A stretch of 64,000 bases of DNA, from contig FZQV01000011.1 in the NCBI GenBank assembly GCA_900199505.1, forward strand, positions 1-64,000, given 5' to 3'. Numbering within the stretch: position 1 is the first letter of the stretch; each line of letters begins with the position of its first letter. The stretch is from Ruaniaceae bacterium KH17. GTDB taxonomy: Bacteria; Actinomycetota; Actinomycetes; Actinomycetales; Actinomycetaceae. The notes under the pieces are model-generated. The model searched no databases, had not been told where the DNA came from, and was given only the letters and a program-made list of their open reading frames with translations. Shown here piece after piece: positions 1 to 7,995 of this stretch. The position numbers and the translations under genes are program-made.

Positions 1-36
1 CTTCAGACGCCGTTCATGCGCTCGGCGCGGGCGCAC

Positions 37-300
37 GACTCAGGCTGGGGACGGCGCGAGGCCTCACTGGCGGGGTTACCCGTGCGGAGCTCCAACGCTC
101 CACTCGAGGCCATTGATAGTTCCGAGGCGTTATCAGGAGCCGGAATGTGCGATCAGACGCCTGATCGGGAACCCGAACGTTCACTCCAGGCCCTACCCCA
201 GGCATCGGGAGCCCGGACGTACACTTTTTGGACATTCGGATTCCAGATAACCGATGTGACTGCCAGATTGAACATTCGGGTTCCCGATAACGCTTGGGAG
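37..300. repeat. Composite palindromic repeat block, copy 1 (family R7)
   Basis: The stretch holds about five degenerate units of a 20-base motif, best written TATCGGGAACCCGAACGTTC, in both orientations (near 128, 162, 203, 231 and 269). Positions 41-183 match 27073-27214 in direct orientation, including the shared flank CAGGCTGGGGA and GCTCCAACG. Positions about 160-240 match 27247-27322 in inverted orientation. No convincing gene lies here: the open frames overlap on all strands and have no ribosome binding site. Function unknown; the units can form hairpins. Confidence 0.75.
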
Positions 301-588
301 CCGGCCAGACGCCTCAGGACTCCACCATCCCCAGCCGGGGAATGTGCGGGCGCACTGTCCAGGCTGGGGACCGTGGGCTACTCCCCGCCGCCACACACCC
401 TTACCGTACGTTTGGCACTCATGTGAGTGGCAAACGTCCGCAACGCGGCGCGAAAGCGTACATTTCGCACTCATGTGAGTGGCAAACGGCCGGGGCCGTC
501 GCGCTCATCCGCGTACGCGAATTAGCTGAGGGGATGACCGCGAACAGATACGGATCTGTGGCGGTCATCCCCTCAGATAAGGAACCGG
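301..588. other. Gene-free region with palindromic repeats
   Basis: No gene is supported. 409-436 is a palindrome built on CACTCATGTGAGTG flanked by CGTTTG/CAAACG, and a second copy of the same core lies at 461-488 (family R3, also at 33139-33217). A hairpin with arms around GGATGACCGC (532-541) and GCGGTCATCC (561-570) lies just beyond the end of the oxidoreductase gene and could terminate its transcription. Confidence 0.6.
409..488. repeat. R3 palindromic repeat pair, copy 1
   Basis: Two copies of the core CACTCATGTGAGTG sit 50 bases apart. The first is bounded by CGTTTG and CAAACG. A matching pair (CACTCAGCTGAGTG and CACTCACGTGAGTG) is at 33139-33217. The central two bases vary while the arms are kept, as expected for a structured repeat. 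Confidence 0.7.
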
Positions 589-1452
589 TTAGGCCTGGAG
601 CGACTCGGCGAGGGTGTCCCGGATCGGCGTGGTCGGGCGGCCGATGAGACGCGAAAGGGTGCCGGGCGCGGGATCGGCCAACTCGCCGTCGGCAATCGCG
701 GCATCCGTGCTGACGAGGAAGCCAATGACGCCCTCCGGCAGGCCCGTCGCGGCGAGAGCCGCCTGGTGCTCTGCCGCCGAGACTTGCTGTACGGCCACGG
801 CCTTGCCCGAGAGTTCACTAATGATCTGCGCGAAGTCATCCTGGGTCCAGCCCTCGTCACCCGCGAGCTCGTAGGTAGCGGGCTCGACCGTCTCGGCTGT
901 GAGCACCGCGGCTGCGGCGGCCGCGTAATCGGCACGGGGAGCCGTGAACTGCTGGCCGTCGCCCGCGCTCGTGAGGATGACGCCGGTGGCGGCGGCCTGC
1001 TTCGCAGCCTCGACCACGTTCTCCGAGTACCAGCCGTTACGCAGGAGTACCACGTCGAACGGCGCCTCGGCGAGCAACTGCTCGGTCGCGACGTGTTCGG
1101 GGGCGACGGCGAGCGTCTTCGCCGTATCCGCGTGAAGAACGCTCGTGTAGGCAACGAGCGGCACTCTGGCGACCGTCGCGGCCTCGATCACGGCAGTGTG
1201 CTGCTGCACGCGCTGGCCAATCGCATTGCCTGAGATCAGCAAGAGTCGGTCAACGCCGTTGAGTGCTGCCGCCAGGCCTTCCGGCTGGCTGTAGTCGAAG
1301 GCCCGCACCTCGACGCCGCGCTCCGCGAGATCGGCGGCCTTCGCGGTGTCGCGTGCGAGTGCCACGATCTGATCCGCGGACGCCCGTGCGAGCAACTCGT
1401 CAATCACAAGGCGACCGAGCTGTCCGGTGGCGCCAGTAACGGCAATAGTCAT
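589..1452 (-). CDS. NAD(P)-binding, NmrA/QorB-type quinone oxidoreductase
   Basis: A 287-residue Rossmann-fold protein of the atypical SDR (NmrA/QOR2) family. The N-terminus shows the nucleotide-binding glycine motif GATGQLG (about residues 7-13). Family members bind NADP(H) and many reduce quinones in the cytosol. I start it at the ATG at 1452 because GAGAGGA lies 7 bases upstream; an upstream in-frame start has no such site. It is divergent from an HxlR-type regulator, the same arrangement as the qorA/qorB-regulator pairs known in Gram-positive bacteria. Two 17-base palindromes in the shared promoter suggest direct repression by that regulator. The substrate is inferred from family and context only. 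Confidence 0.8.
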   Translation of the reverse strand: MTIAVTGATGQLGRLVIDELLARASADQIVALARDTAKAADLAERGVEVRAFDYSQPEGLAAALNGVDRLLLISGNAIGQRVQQHTAVIEAATVARVPLVAYTSVLHADTAKTLAVAPEHVATEQLLAEAPFDVVLLRNGWYSENVVEAAKQAAATGVILTSAGDGQQFTAPRADYAAAAAAVLTAETVEPATYELAGDEGWTQDDFAQIISELSGKAVAVQQVSAAEHQAALAATGLPEGVIGFLVSTDAAIADGELADPAPGTLSRLIGRPTTPIRDTLAESLQA

Positions 1453-1474
1453 AGTGGTCCTCTCAATGTAACTC

Positions 1475-1508
1475 ACTTACGTTTCGTAAGTACTTACCAA
1501 TCGTAAGT
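1475..1508. promoter_or_regulatory. Twin HxlR operators
   Basis: Two adjacent 17-base inverted repeats, ACTTACGTTTCGTAAGT (1475-1491) and ACTTACCAATCGTAAGT (1492-1508), share the arms ACTTAC/GTAAGT and touch end to end. They fill the promoter region between the oxidoreductase and the HxlR gene. A TACGAT hexamer at 1515-1520 is a likely -10 box for the regulator. The arrangement indicates autoregulated divergent control. Confidence 0.75.
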
Positions 1509-1546
1509 GTGAGGTACGATGGTGTCAAGCAGGAAGGAGTTCGCAT

Positions 1547-1888
1547 ATGCCACAGCCCACATCATTCGAGTTCGACGCATTCAGCGCACTCTGCCCGTCG
1601 CAATCCGCATTACGCGATCTCACGGGACGCTGGGCACCGCTCGTGCTCATCGCACTCGATGACGGCCTTACCCGCTTTGGGGAGATTTACCGCCGCATCG
1701 GCGGCTCGAGTGAGCGGATGATTGCGCAGACCCTGCGCACTCTCGAGGCGGATGGCTTCGTGGAACGCTCGATCGAGAACGGCCGCCCAGCGTACGCACT
1801 CACCGACGGCGGCCGCGCCGTGGCCGCAAGCTTCCGCGGCCTGATCAACACCCTCTACGCGCACCTCGGGACTCAGCCTCAGGCGTAA
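1547..1888 (+). CDS. HxlR-family transcriptional regulator
   Basis: A 113-residue winged-helix protein. The N-terminal pattern CP-x4-LRDLTGRWAPLVL is the HxlR (MarR-like) signature, with one cysteine at residue 16 where redox-sensing members such as QorR carry their reactive thiol. The helix-turn-helix runs through LTRFGEIYRRIGGSSERMI. Start supported by AGGAAGGAG 7 bases before the ATG. Divergent from a quinone-type oxidoreductase, with two palindromic operators between them, so it probably represses both genes until oxidised by quinone or diamide-like compounds. That last point is inference from the family. Confidence 0.85.
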   Translation: MPQPTSFEFDAFSALCPSQSALRDLTGRWAPLVLIALDDGLTRFGEIYRRIGGSSERMIAQTLRTLEADGFVERSIENGRPAYALTDGGRAVAASFRGLINTLYAHLGTQPQA

Positions 1889-1891
1889 CCC

Positions 1892-1925
1892 GCTCCCACA
1901 TCCCACCACCACGCACTGTGGGAGC
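1892..1925 (+). terminator. Stem-loop after the HxlR gene
   Basis: GCTCCCACA (1892-1900) pairs with TGTGGGAGC (1917-1925) across a 16-base loop, starting 3 bases after the stop codon. No T-run follows. A second small hairpin with arms GTCATGC/GCATGAC lies at 1931-1957. Confidence 0.65.
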
Positions 1926-2138
1926 GCCCTGTCATGCAATTGCGTATCTGGCATGACATAGCACTCGAAGAAGATGCCGGGTCGGATTGTGATGCCTGCC
2001 AAAGTCGTGGCAACCACACGATCGCACGGGCCACCCGATCTGCGCGGGCCCCGTCCGCTGGTCCCCCAAGTAGGCCACGTCACCGCGACTCCACGATCGA
2101 CCCATCATCCCGTCGCTAGTTGAGCCACCAGGCGCGAG

Positions 2139-3464
2139 CTAATCCTCGGTGGGGTTGGCAGCGAGGTCCGCGCCGTCGCCGTCGGACTCGAGGGCCGGCT
2201 CCGGCGGCAGCAGCACATCCAGGTCCACGATCCGGCGCCCCTCGATCCGCGCCACCCGCAGAATCACGCCGCCTTCCAGCGGCACCTCGTCCCCCACCAC
2301 GGCCATCCGGCCGAGCCGATCGAGCACGAATCCGGCGGCGGTCTCGAAGTTTCCGTCGTCGGGAAGGGCGATTCCGGTGGCCTCCTCGAACTCCTCAAGA
2401 TTCAGCCGCGCGTCCGCATTCATCACGCCGTCCACGGTGGGGAGCCGCACGGCGTCGTCCGCGTCGTACTCGTCGCGAATATCGCCCACGAGCTCCTCCA
2501 CAAGGTCCTCGAGCGTCACGATGCCATCGGTCCCGCCATACTCGTCCAGCACGACGGCGATGTGGATCCCTTCCGCTCGGAGCTGCGACATCGAAGGCAG
2601 CACTCGGTTCGTGTTCGGCAGCATCGGAATCGGCCGCATCAGATCGCGCACATGCGCCCCCGGCTCCACCTGGAGCAGGTCCCGCACGTGAAGGAAGCCG
2701 AGCACATCATCGAAGTCCTCGCCGATCACCGGGTAGCGCGAATACGGCCCATCCGCGACGACGGCGCGCGCCTCCTCAGAGGAGAGGTCGGCGTGAATAA
2801 AGGACACCTCGGGGCGCGGCGTCATCACCTCGGCGAGGGAACGATCGGCCGCATCGAGCACGTCGGAGAGGATCTGCTTCTCGTTCTCCTCAAGCCCTTC
2901 GTGTCCCTCCACGATGCCACGCAGCTCCTCCTCACTCATCTCCTCGGGGCGCGCGTTCGGATCCATCCCGAGCAGCCGGACCACGCCGTTCGTGGAAGCC
3001 GAAAGGAGCCACACCACGGGCCGCATCAGCCGGGCAAAAAAGTCGAGCGGAGGCCCCACGATCCGCGCCAGCTTCTCGGCGTACTGCAGCGCGATCCGCT
3101 TCGGCACCAGTTCGCCGAACACGAGCGAGAGGTAGGCGATGAACAGCGTGAGCAGGATGAACGCCGTCGTGCTGGCCACACTTTCGGAGAGCCCGATCCC
3201 CTCAAGCACTGGTGCGAAGCTTGGGGCGATGGTCGAGGCGCCATAGGCCGCAGAGAAGAACCCGGCCACCGTGACGCCGATCTGCACCGATGCGAGGAAG
3301 CGGTTCGGATCCCGGGCGAGCGCGGCGGTCCGAGCGCCGCCGTCCCTTTCGATGCGATCGATCTGGCCCTCGCGAAGGGATACCAGCGAGAGTTCCGTGG
3401 CGGCGAAGACGCCGCCGATCAGCACGAAGGCAACGACGAGCAGGAGGTTCAGCCAGGTGTCCAT
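2139..3464 (-). CDS. CNNM/HlyC-type membrane protein with CBS domains
   Basis: A 441-residue hemolysin C/CorC-like protein. It has an N-terminal DUF21 (CNNM) membrane domain of three to four helices (first helix about residues 4-25), a pair of CBS domains in the middle (for example PRPEVSFI and PIPMLPNTN regions) and a C-terminal transporter-associated CorC_HlyC domain ending in an acidic tail. Family members are linked to Mg2+/Co2+ transport or its regulation at the cytoplasmic membrane. The ATG at 3464 is chosen because it opens directly into the first membrane helix; a GTG at 3485 in the same frame remains possible. Neither start has a clear ribosome site. Confidence 0.85.
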   Translation of the reverse strand: MDTWLNLLLVVAFVLIGGVFAATELSLVSLREGQIDRIERDGGARTAALARDPNRFLASVQIGVTVAGFFSAAYGASTIAPSFAPVLEGIGLSESVASTTAFILLTLFIAYLSLVFGELVPKRIALQYAEKLARIVGPPLDFFARLMRPVVWLLSASTNGVVRLLGMDPNARPEEMSEEELRGIVEGHEGLEENEKQILSDVLDAADRSLAEVMTPRPEVSFIHADLSSEEARAVVADGPYSRYPVIGEDFDDVLGFLHVRDLLQVEPGAHVRDLMRPIPMLPNTNRVLPSMSQLRAEGIHIAVVLDEYGGTDGIVTLEDLVEELVGDIRDEYDADDAVRLPTVDGVMNADARLNLEEFEEATGIALPDDGNFETAAGFVLDRLGRMAVVGDEVPLEGGVILRVARIEGRRIVDLDVLLPPEPALESDGDGADLAANPTED

Positions 3465-3560
3465 CAGGCCGTGCCCGCTTCGCACCGGGGGCCGCGAGTG
3501 TTTCTGTCCATGGCATACAGGTTACGGCCCAATGTCGGCGGCCTCGGAGACAATAGCGAG

Positions 3561-4679
3561 ATGCAAGATCGCAGCCTGCTACGGATCGTGGCGCAGGGCC
3601 TCGTGCCCGCCACGATGTCCGAGAGTGTGCACGGCGTCGTCGGCCATATGCTCGCCACGCAGGGGCAACTGGCCAGCGGGGTCCCCCATTCGCTCGCGAT
3701 TCGCACACGCAGTTCCGGCGCCGACGACGTCCACGCCAGTTTCGATGAGGGGCGCCTCGTGCGCTCGTGGCCCTTCCGAGGCACCTTGCACATCGTGACG
3801 GCCGCAGACCACCACTGGCTCCGTGCATTGTGGCGTAGCCGGCGCGATAGCTGGTGGGAACGCGAGGCCGCTCGCCTCTCGCTCACCCCGGAGGCGATCC
3901 AGAAGGCGCGAGACCTCGCGGCAGAGCTGGTGGCAGCAGGTCCGCGAACGCGGGCGGAGGTGGTTGCGGCCTGGCGAGAGGAAGGCGTTGCCGGCGCCGT
4001 TCCCGAGACAGAGCGCGCCCGGATGCTGCGCCTCCTCTTCGTGGAACTGCATCGCGACGGGACGATCGTCTCCGGCCCGCCCGGAAAGAACGACTACCTC
4101 GTGATCGATGCCGCCCGCGTTCCCTCCGACGCACGCGCAGGGCGGATCGAGGCGGGCGACTCGGCCACGATCCGGGAGGCCCACGCCGAGGTGGCGCGCC
4201 GCTATGCGACCTCGCGCGGGCCGGTCACCACGGACGATCTCACGAGATGGGCGGGAATCGGGAAGCGGATCGCGCAGCGGGCACTCGATGACGCCGTCGA
4301 ACTCACGAATGTTCCTGGCTCGGGCTCGGTTCCGCTCACTACCGTAAATGACGGCTCCGCTCACTACTACCTCCGCGCGGACCTCGAGGATCTTCTGCAC
4401 GAGAATCGCAAGGCGGCCACTGGCACGCATTTCCTCGCGCCCTTTGACGAGCTCTACGTGGGATACAAGGACCGCACCGGCATGGCAGACGCCACTGCAG
4501 ATGGCCTTATTTGCCCCGGAAAGAACGGGATGTTCCGCGCATTTGTCGTCGATCGCGGTCGTGTCGTTGCGGCGCGCCCCGCCGGAGGCGAGATGATGTG
4601 GGCGAAGCCGCCAAGCATGTCACTTGCGGCGAGAGTGGACCGAGCAGTTCGCGCCGTCGATGGGCGCCTCGGGCGCTGA
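3561..4679 (+). CDS. AlkZ/YcaQ-like winged-helix protein (HTH_42 family)
   Basis: A 372-residue member of the winged-helix family that includes DNA glycosylases AlkZ and YcaQ, which unhook interstrand crosslinks and excise bulky alkyl lesions. The family's catalytic Q-x-Q motif appears as Q34-G-Q36. The segment SWPFRGTLHIVTAADHHWL (about 73-91) is a typical HTH_42 stretch. The frame stays open far upstream over the CNNM gene, but the family alignment begins at the ATG at 3561. The next gene, a helicase, starts 16 bases after the stop, so both are probably cotranscribed and concerned with DNA repair. Whether this paralogue is an active glycosylase cannot be told from sequence. Confidence 0.75.
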   Translation: MQDRSLLRIVAQGLVPATMSESVHGVVGHMLATQGQLASGVPHSLAIRTRSSGADDVHASFDEGRLVRSWPFRGTLHIVTAADHHWLRALWRSRRDSWWEREAARLSLTPEAIQKARDLAAELVAAGPRTRAEVVAAWREEGVAGAVPETERARMLRLLFVELHRDGTIVSGPPGKNDYLVIDAARVPSDARAGRIEAGDSATIREAHAEVARRYATSRGPVTTDDLTRWAGIGKRIAQRALDDAVELTNVPGSGSVPLTTVNDGSAHYYLRADLEDLLHENRKAATGTHFLAPFDELYVGYKDRTGMADATADGLICPGKNGMFRAFVVDRGRVVAARPAGGEMMWAKPPSMSLAARVDRAVRAVDGRLGR

Positions 4680-4695
4680 GGTACGGGAGCGACGC

Positions 4696-7014
4696 GTGGA
4701 CACCGAGTATCTTCATCCTTCGGGAGTGGTGATCACCCCGGAGTTCACCGCCGCGCTCGGGTTGCTCCACGCCGGCCACAACGTCTTCCTCACGGGCAAA
4801 GCGGGCACCGGCAAGTCCACGCTGATCAGGTTCTTTCAAAACGAGACCCGGCGCCGCATCATGACCGTGGCGCCCACGGGCATCGCCGCGCTCAACGTGG
4901 ACGGCTACACGATTCACCGGCTCTTCTCGTTCAGTCCTTCGATCACGCCCGACGACGTTCGCTTCGGCAGCTACCGACCGGGCCGTTTTGCGAAGGCGAT
5001 CACGGGCATCGACACGCTGATCGTGGATGAGGCTTCGATGGTCCGCGCGGACCTGTTCGACTCCATGGCGGCCGCGCTGGAGCGGTTCGGGCCACACCCC
5101 GGCCAACCGTTCGGGGGAGTGCAACTCGTGCTGGTGGGCGATCTGTACCAGCTCCCACCTGTGGTCACGGACGCCGAGTCTCGCTACTTCGAGACCACGT
5201 ACGCCTCGCCCTTCTTCTTCTCCGCAGATTCCTACAGCCCCGAGCAGTTCCCCACGATCGAACTCACGCGCGTGTTTCGCCAGATCGGCGACGACCGCCT
5301 CGTGGACCTCCTGAACGCCGTCCGCGAGGGCGCGCTCCTCGATCACGCACGCGCCGAACTCAACCAGCGCACGGACCGGTACTTCGAGCCGCCCACGGAC
5401 GAGTACTGGCTCACTCTTGCCACCACCAACCGCATCGTTACCTCGCGCAATCGGGAGCAACTCGAGCGCCTGCCGGATCCGCTGTTCCAGTTCCGCGCCA
5501 CGGTCCACGGCGAGACGGACGGCTTCGAGTACCCCACCGATACCGTGCTCCAGCTCAAGGTGGGCGCGCAGATCATGCTCCTCAACAACGACCCGGCGGA
5601 CCGCTGGGTGAACGGCAGCATCGGCCGGATCGAGTGGATTGACGTGGATGGCACGCACCCCGAGATCGGGGTCCGCCTACGCGAGGGCGGCCTCGTCACC
5701 GTGGCCCCGCATCTCTGGGAGATCACCCGCCCGGCCGTGCGCGGCGGCCGGCTCGAACACGATGTGATCGGCACGTTTACGCAATTGCCCATGAAGCTCG
5801 CCTGGGCGATCACCATCCACAAGAGTCAGGGGCAAACACTCGAGAACGTCGTGGTCGATCTGACCGGCGGCACCTTCGCGAACGGGCAGCTCTACGTGGC
5901 ACTCAGCCGCTGCACCAGCCTCGACGGCCTCGTGCTGCGCCGGGACGTGCTCCCTCGCGATCTCAAGACAGATATCCGGGTGCGGCGCTTCCTCGCCAGT
6001 CAATCTGATCCGAGCGGCTCGCTCGGGACCGTCAGCATCGCGATCCTCACCGTGGGCACGGAGGGCGACAAGTACCGCCCCCGGCCGGTGGAGATTGCCG
6101 TGGTCACGGACGACGGCGATGAGGCCGTCACGATCGTGAATCCCACCTGCGATCTCTACGGGGCCGAGCGCGAGTTTGGGATCACCACGCGCGATGTTCA
6201 GCTCGCGCCCGTGCTGACCGAGGCATGGGCGGCGCTCTCGCCACTCCTCGCGGGCAGGATCCCGGTGGGGGTCGATGTGGACCGCACGCTTGGCCTGATC
6301 GACTTCGAGCTGAAGCGGAACGCGTCCGTTGAGGCGATGCCTCTGGGCGCCGAGATCGGCTGCGGCTCACTCACGGCGGCGGAGCGTGCGCAGCTGCAGT
6401 CACCGAACGCCCTCGATCGTGCCCGCGCCATGCAGTCCGCTGCCCGCCGCCTCGGACTCGCGGACGTGGCCGCCGCACATGCCCAGGGCGGGGCAGCCTT
6501 CCCCACTCATCCGCGCGGCCGCGGCTATCTCCAAGCGCGCCGGGACGTGCCTGCGGAGGAGCGGTTCGTCGTCGGCGGAAATCTCCATGCCGACGACGAC
6601 GCCGCACAAGTCCTCGCCGAGTGTCTCACCACAGCATGGGAGCGCGTGATCGATCGCGACGAGGCCGTGGTGGCGGAGCTGAACGGCCTCGCGCGGCACA
6701 TCGGGGTCGAGATCCTGCCCGAGGGATTCGAGCTCCCACCGGAAGCGGATGGCACCGATTTCCTCACCGCGGGCGCCCGCGTGTGCTTCACCGGGGACGT
6801 GCTCGATCCCGTGCACGGTTGGCTCTCCCGGGAGCAGATGTGGGCGATTGCGATGAGACGCGGCCTGGTGATCTCGATGAACATGACGAAGACGCGCACG
6901 GATGTGCTCGTGGTGGCGCAGCGCGGCACGCAATCGGGCAAGGCGAAGAAGGCCTACGAATGGGGCAAGCCGGTCGTCTCAGCCTCCGAGTTCCTCGACT
7001 GGGCGCTGGGCTAG
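4696..7014 (+). CDS. Pif1-like helicase with degenerate DnaQ-like segment and BRCT domain
   Basis: A 772-residue protein. Residues 34-42 are a Walker A motif (GKAGTGKST), followed by Walker B DEASM, the GDLYQLPPV motif and the helicase motif TIHKSQGQTLENV with LYVALSRC: this is the Pif1/RecD-like superfamily 1B core. The middle (about 440-560) looks like a DnaQ exonuclease fold (VEIAVV, GITTRDVQLAPV, then VDVDRTLGLIDFEL in place of the usual HNxxFD) but lacks the acidic DxE residues. The last 80 residues (GARVCFTGDVLD to FLDWAL) are a BRCT domain. GTG at 4696 is chosen because GGGAG lies 6 bases upstream. It follows the AlkZ-like gene in an apparent operon. A likely role is DNA repair or processing of structured DNA. 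Confidence 0.8.
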   Translation: MDTEYLHPSGVVITPEFTAALGLLHAGHNVFLTGKAGTGKSTLIRFFQNETRRRIMTVAPTGIAALNVDGYTIHRLFSFSPSITPDDVRFGSYRPGRFAKAITGIDTLIVDEASMVRADLFDSMAAALERFGPHPGQPFGGVQLVLVGDLYQLPPVVTDAESRYFETTYASPFFFSADSYSPEQFPTIELTRVFRQIGDDRLVDLLNAVREGALLDHARAELNQRTDRYFEPPTDEYWLTLATTNRIVTSRNREQLERLPDPLFQFRATVHGETDGFEYPTDTVLQLKVGAQIMLLNNDPADRWVNGSIGRIEWIDVDGTHPEIGVRLREGGLVTVAPHLWEITRPAVRGGRLEHDVIGTFTQLPMKLAWAITIHKSQGQTLENVVVDLTGGTFANGQLYVALSRCTSLDGLVLRRDVLPRDLKTDIRVRRFLASQSDPSGSLGTVSIAILTVGTEGDKYRPRPVEIAVVTDDGDEAVTIVNPTCDLYGAEREFGITTRDVQLAPVLTEAWAALSPLLAGRIPVGVDVDRTLGLIDFELKRNASVEAMPLGAEIGCGSLTAAERAQLQSPNALDRARAMQSAARRLGLADVAAAHAQGGAAFPTHPRGRGYLQARRDVPAEERFVVGGNLHADDDAAQVLAECLTTAWERVIDRDEAVVAELNGLARHIGVEILPEGFELPPEADGTDFLTAGARVCFTGDVLDPVHGWLSREQMWAIAMRRGLVISMNMTKTRTDVLVVAQRGTQSGKAKKAYEWGKPVVSASEFLDWALG

Positions 7015-7030
7015 GGAGACACGCCCTACC

Positions 7031-7106
7031 TGGAGCCGCCTATCGGACTCGAACCGATGACCTGCTGTTTACAAGACAGCTGCTCTACCAACTGAGCTAA
7101 GGCGGC
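7031..7106 (-). tRNA. tRNA-Thr (anticodon UGU)
   Basis: The minus strand folds into a full cloverleaf: acceptor GCCGCCT paired with AGGCGGC, D arm GCTC/GAGC, anticodon arm GCTGT-CTTGTAA-ACAGC with anticodon TGT reading ACA, and a T arm containing GGTTCGAGTCC. CCA is encoded at 7033-7031. It lies between the helicase and the DsbA-like gene. Confidence 0.97.
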
Positions 7107-7155
7107 ACACCGCGGCACTGCCGCGGGCACCAATACTAGGTGACGTTAGCGAAAA

Positions 7156-7953
7156 CTACTCGCCCTCGACCAAGGCGCGGATGCCGCCCTCATCGTAGAT
7201 CTCGTTGCCGAGCTTGTCGCCGTCGAGAATCACGGTGGGCGTACCCGAGTTGCCATCAGCCAGGAACTGCTGCGTGCTCAGCTGGACCCACTCAGTGAAC
7301 TCGCCATCCGCGAAGCGGTCCACCACGTCCTGCGGCACGCCGAGCTCGAGCGCCATCGCGCCTACCTCATCCCGCGTGGGCAGCACATAGTCGTTGGCAT
7401 CCCCCGACTCCTGGTAGGCGGTGTAGACCTCGTAGTACGCCGCGAAGAGCGCCGAGTTCAGCTGCAAGACGTGCTCGGGAGAGTACTCGGCCACGGTCGC
7501 GAGAGCGTTCGCGGCGTAGACGTTGTAGTCATCCGGCGCGGTCAGGAGCGAAACAGGGTGGAGCGACAGCGTGATCAGCCCCTCGGCGGTCATATCCTCA
7601 AGATCCGCCGCGTTCAGGTCTTCAAACGTGGCGCACCAGTGGCACGTGAAGTCCGCGTACACGTTCAGTACGGGCGCGCCCTCGTTCACGGTGCCCGCCT
7701 CGAGGCTGGAGCCGATCGAGATGCCGCCACGGTTATCCGCATTCGCCGGGCCGTCGATGCCATCGAGGTACGACTTGCCACCGCTCGAGACAATCGCCCA
7801 GATCGCGATGCCCACCAGCGCGAGCAACGCCACGATGCCACCAATCATCAGCGTGCGGTTGCGCTTCTCGCGCTTCTCCTGCTCCGCCTGGAGGACGCGT
7901 GCCTTCTCGCGCGCGATTTCGCGCCGCTCAGCCTTGGTGAGTTTCTCTGCCAT
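7156..7953 (-). CDS. DsbA-family membrane-anchored thioredoxin protein
   Basis: A 265-residue protein with a charged cytoplasmic helix (residues 1-33), one membrane helix (about 35-57) and an extracytoplasmic thioredoxin-like domain of the DsbA/DsbG family. The active site is C104-H-W-C107 in FTCHWC. It probably oxidises or isomerises disulfides of exported proteins, as related actinobacterial proteins do. GGAGG lies only one base before the ATG, too close for normal use, while TACGCT seven bases upstream suggests a leaderless transcript. The next gene on the same strand upstream (a Ser/Thr kinase) ends 42 bases away. Confidence 0.85.
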   Translation of the reverse strand: MAEKLTKAERREIAREKARVLQAEQEKREKRNRTLMIGGIVALLALVGIAIWAIVSSGGKSYLDGIDGPANADNRGGISIGSSLEAGTVNEGAPVLNVYADFTCHWCATFEDLNAADLEDMTAEGLITLSLHPVSLLTAPDDYNVYAANALATVAEYSPEHVLQLNSALFAAYYEVYTAYQESGDANDYVLPTRDEVGAMALELGVPQDVVDRFADGEFTEWVQLSTQQFLADGNSGTPTVILDGDKLGNEIYDEGGIRALVEGE

Positions 7954-7995
7954 GCCTCCAAGCGTAACTGAAAAACCCAGTAGTTGACGATTCAA

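Noticed and set aside
16-647. Several short overlapping frames at the left edge
   Set aside because: They run over the R7 and R3 repeats on both strands, with no ribosome site and no similarity to known proteins.
2562-3560. Upstream extension of the AlkZ-like gene
   Set aside because: The extension lies opposite the CNNM gene, is Arg/His-rich and lies outside the family's normal start.
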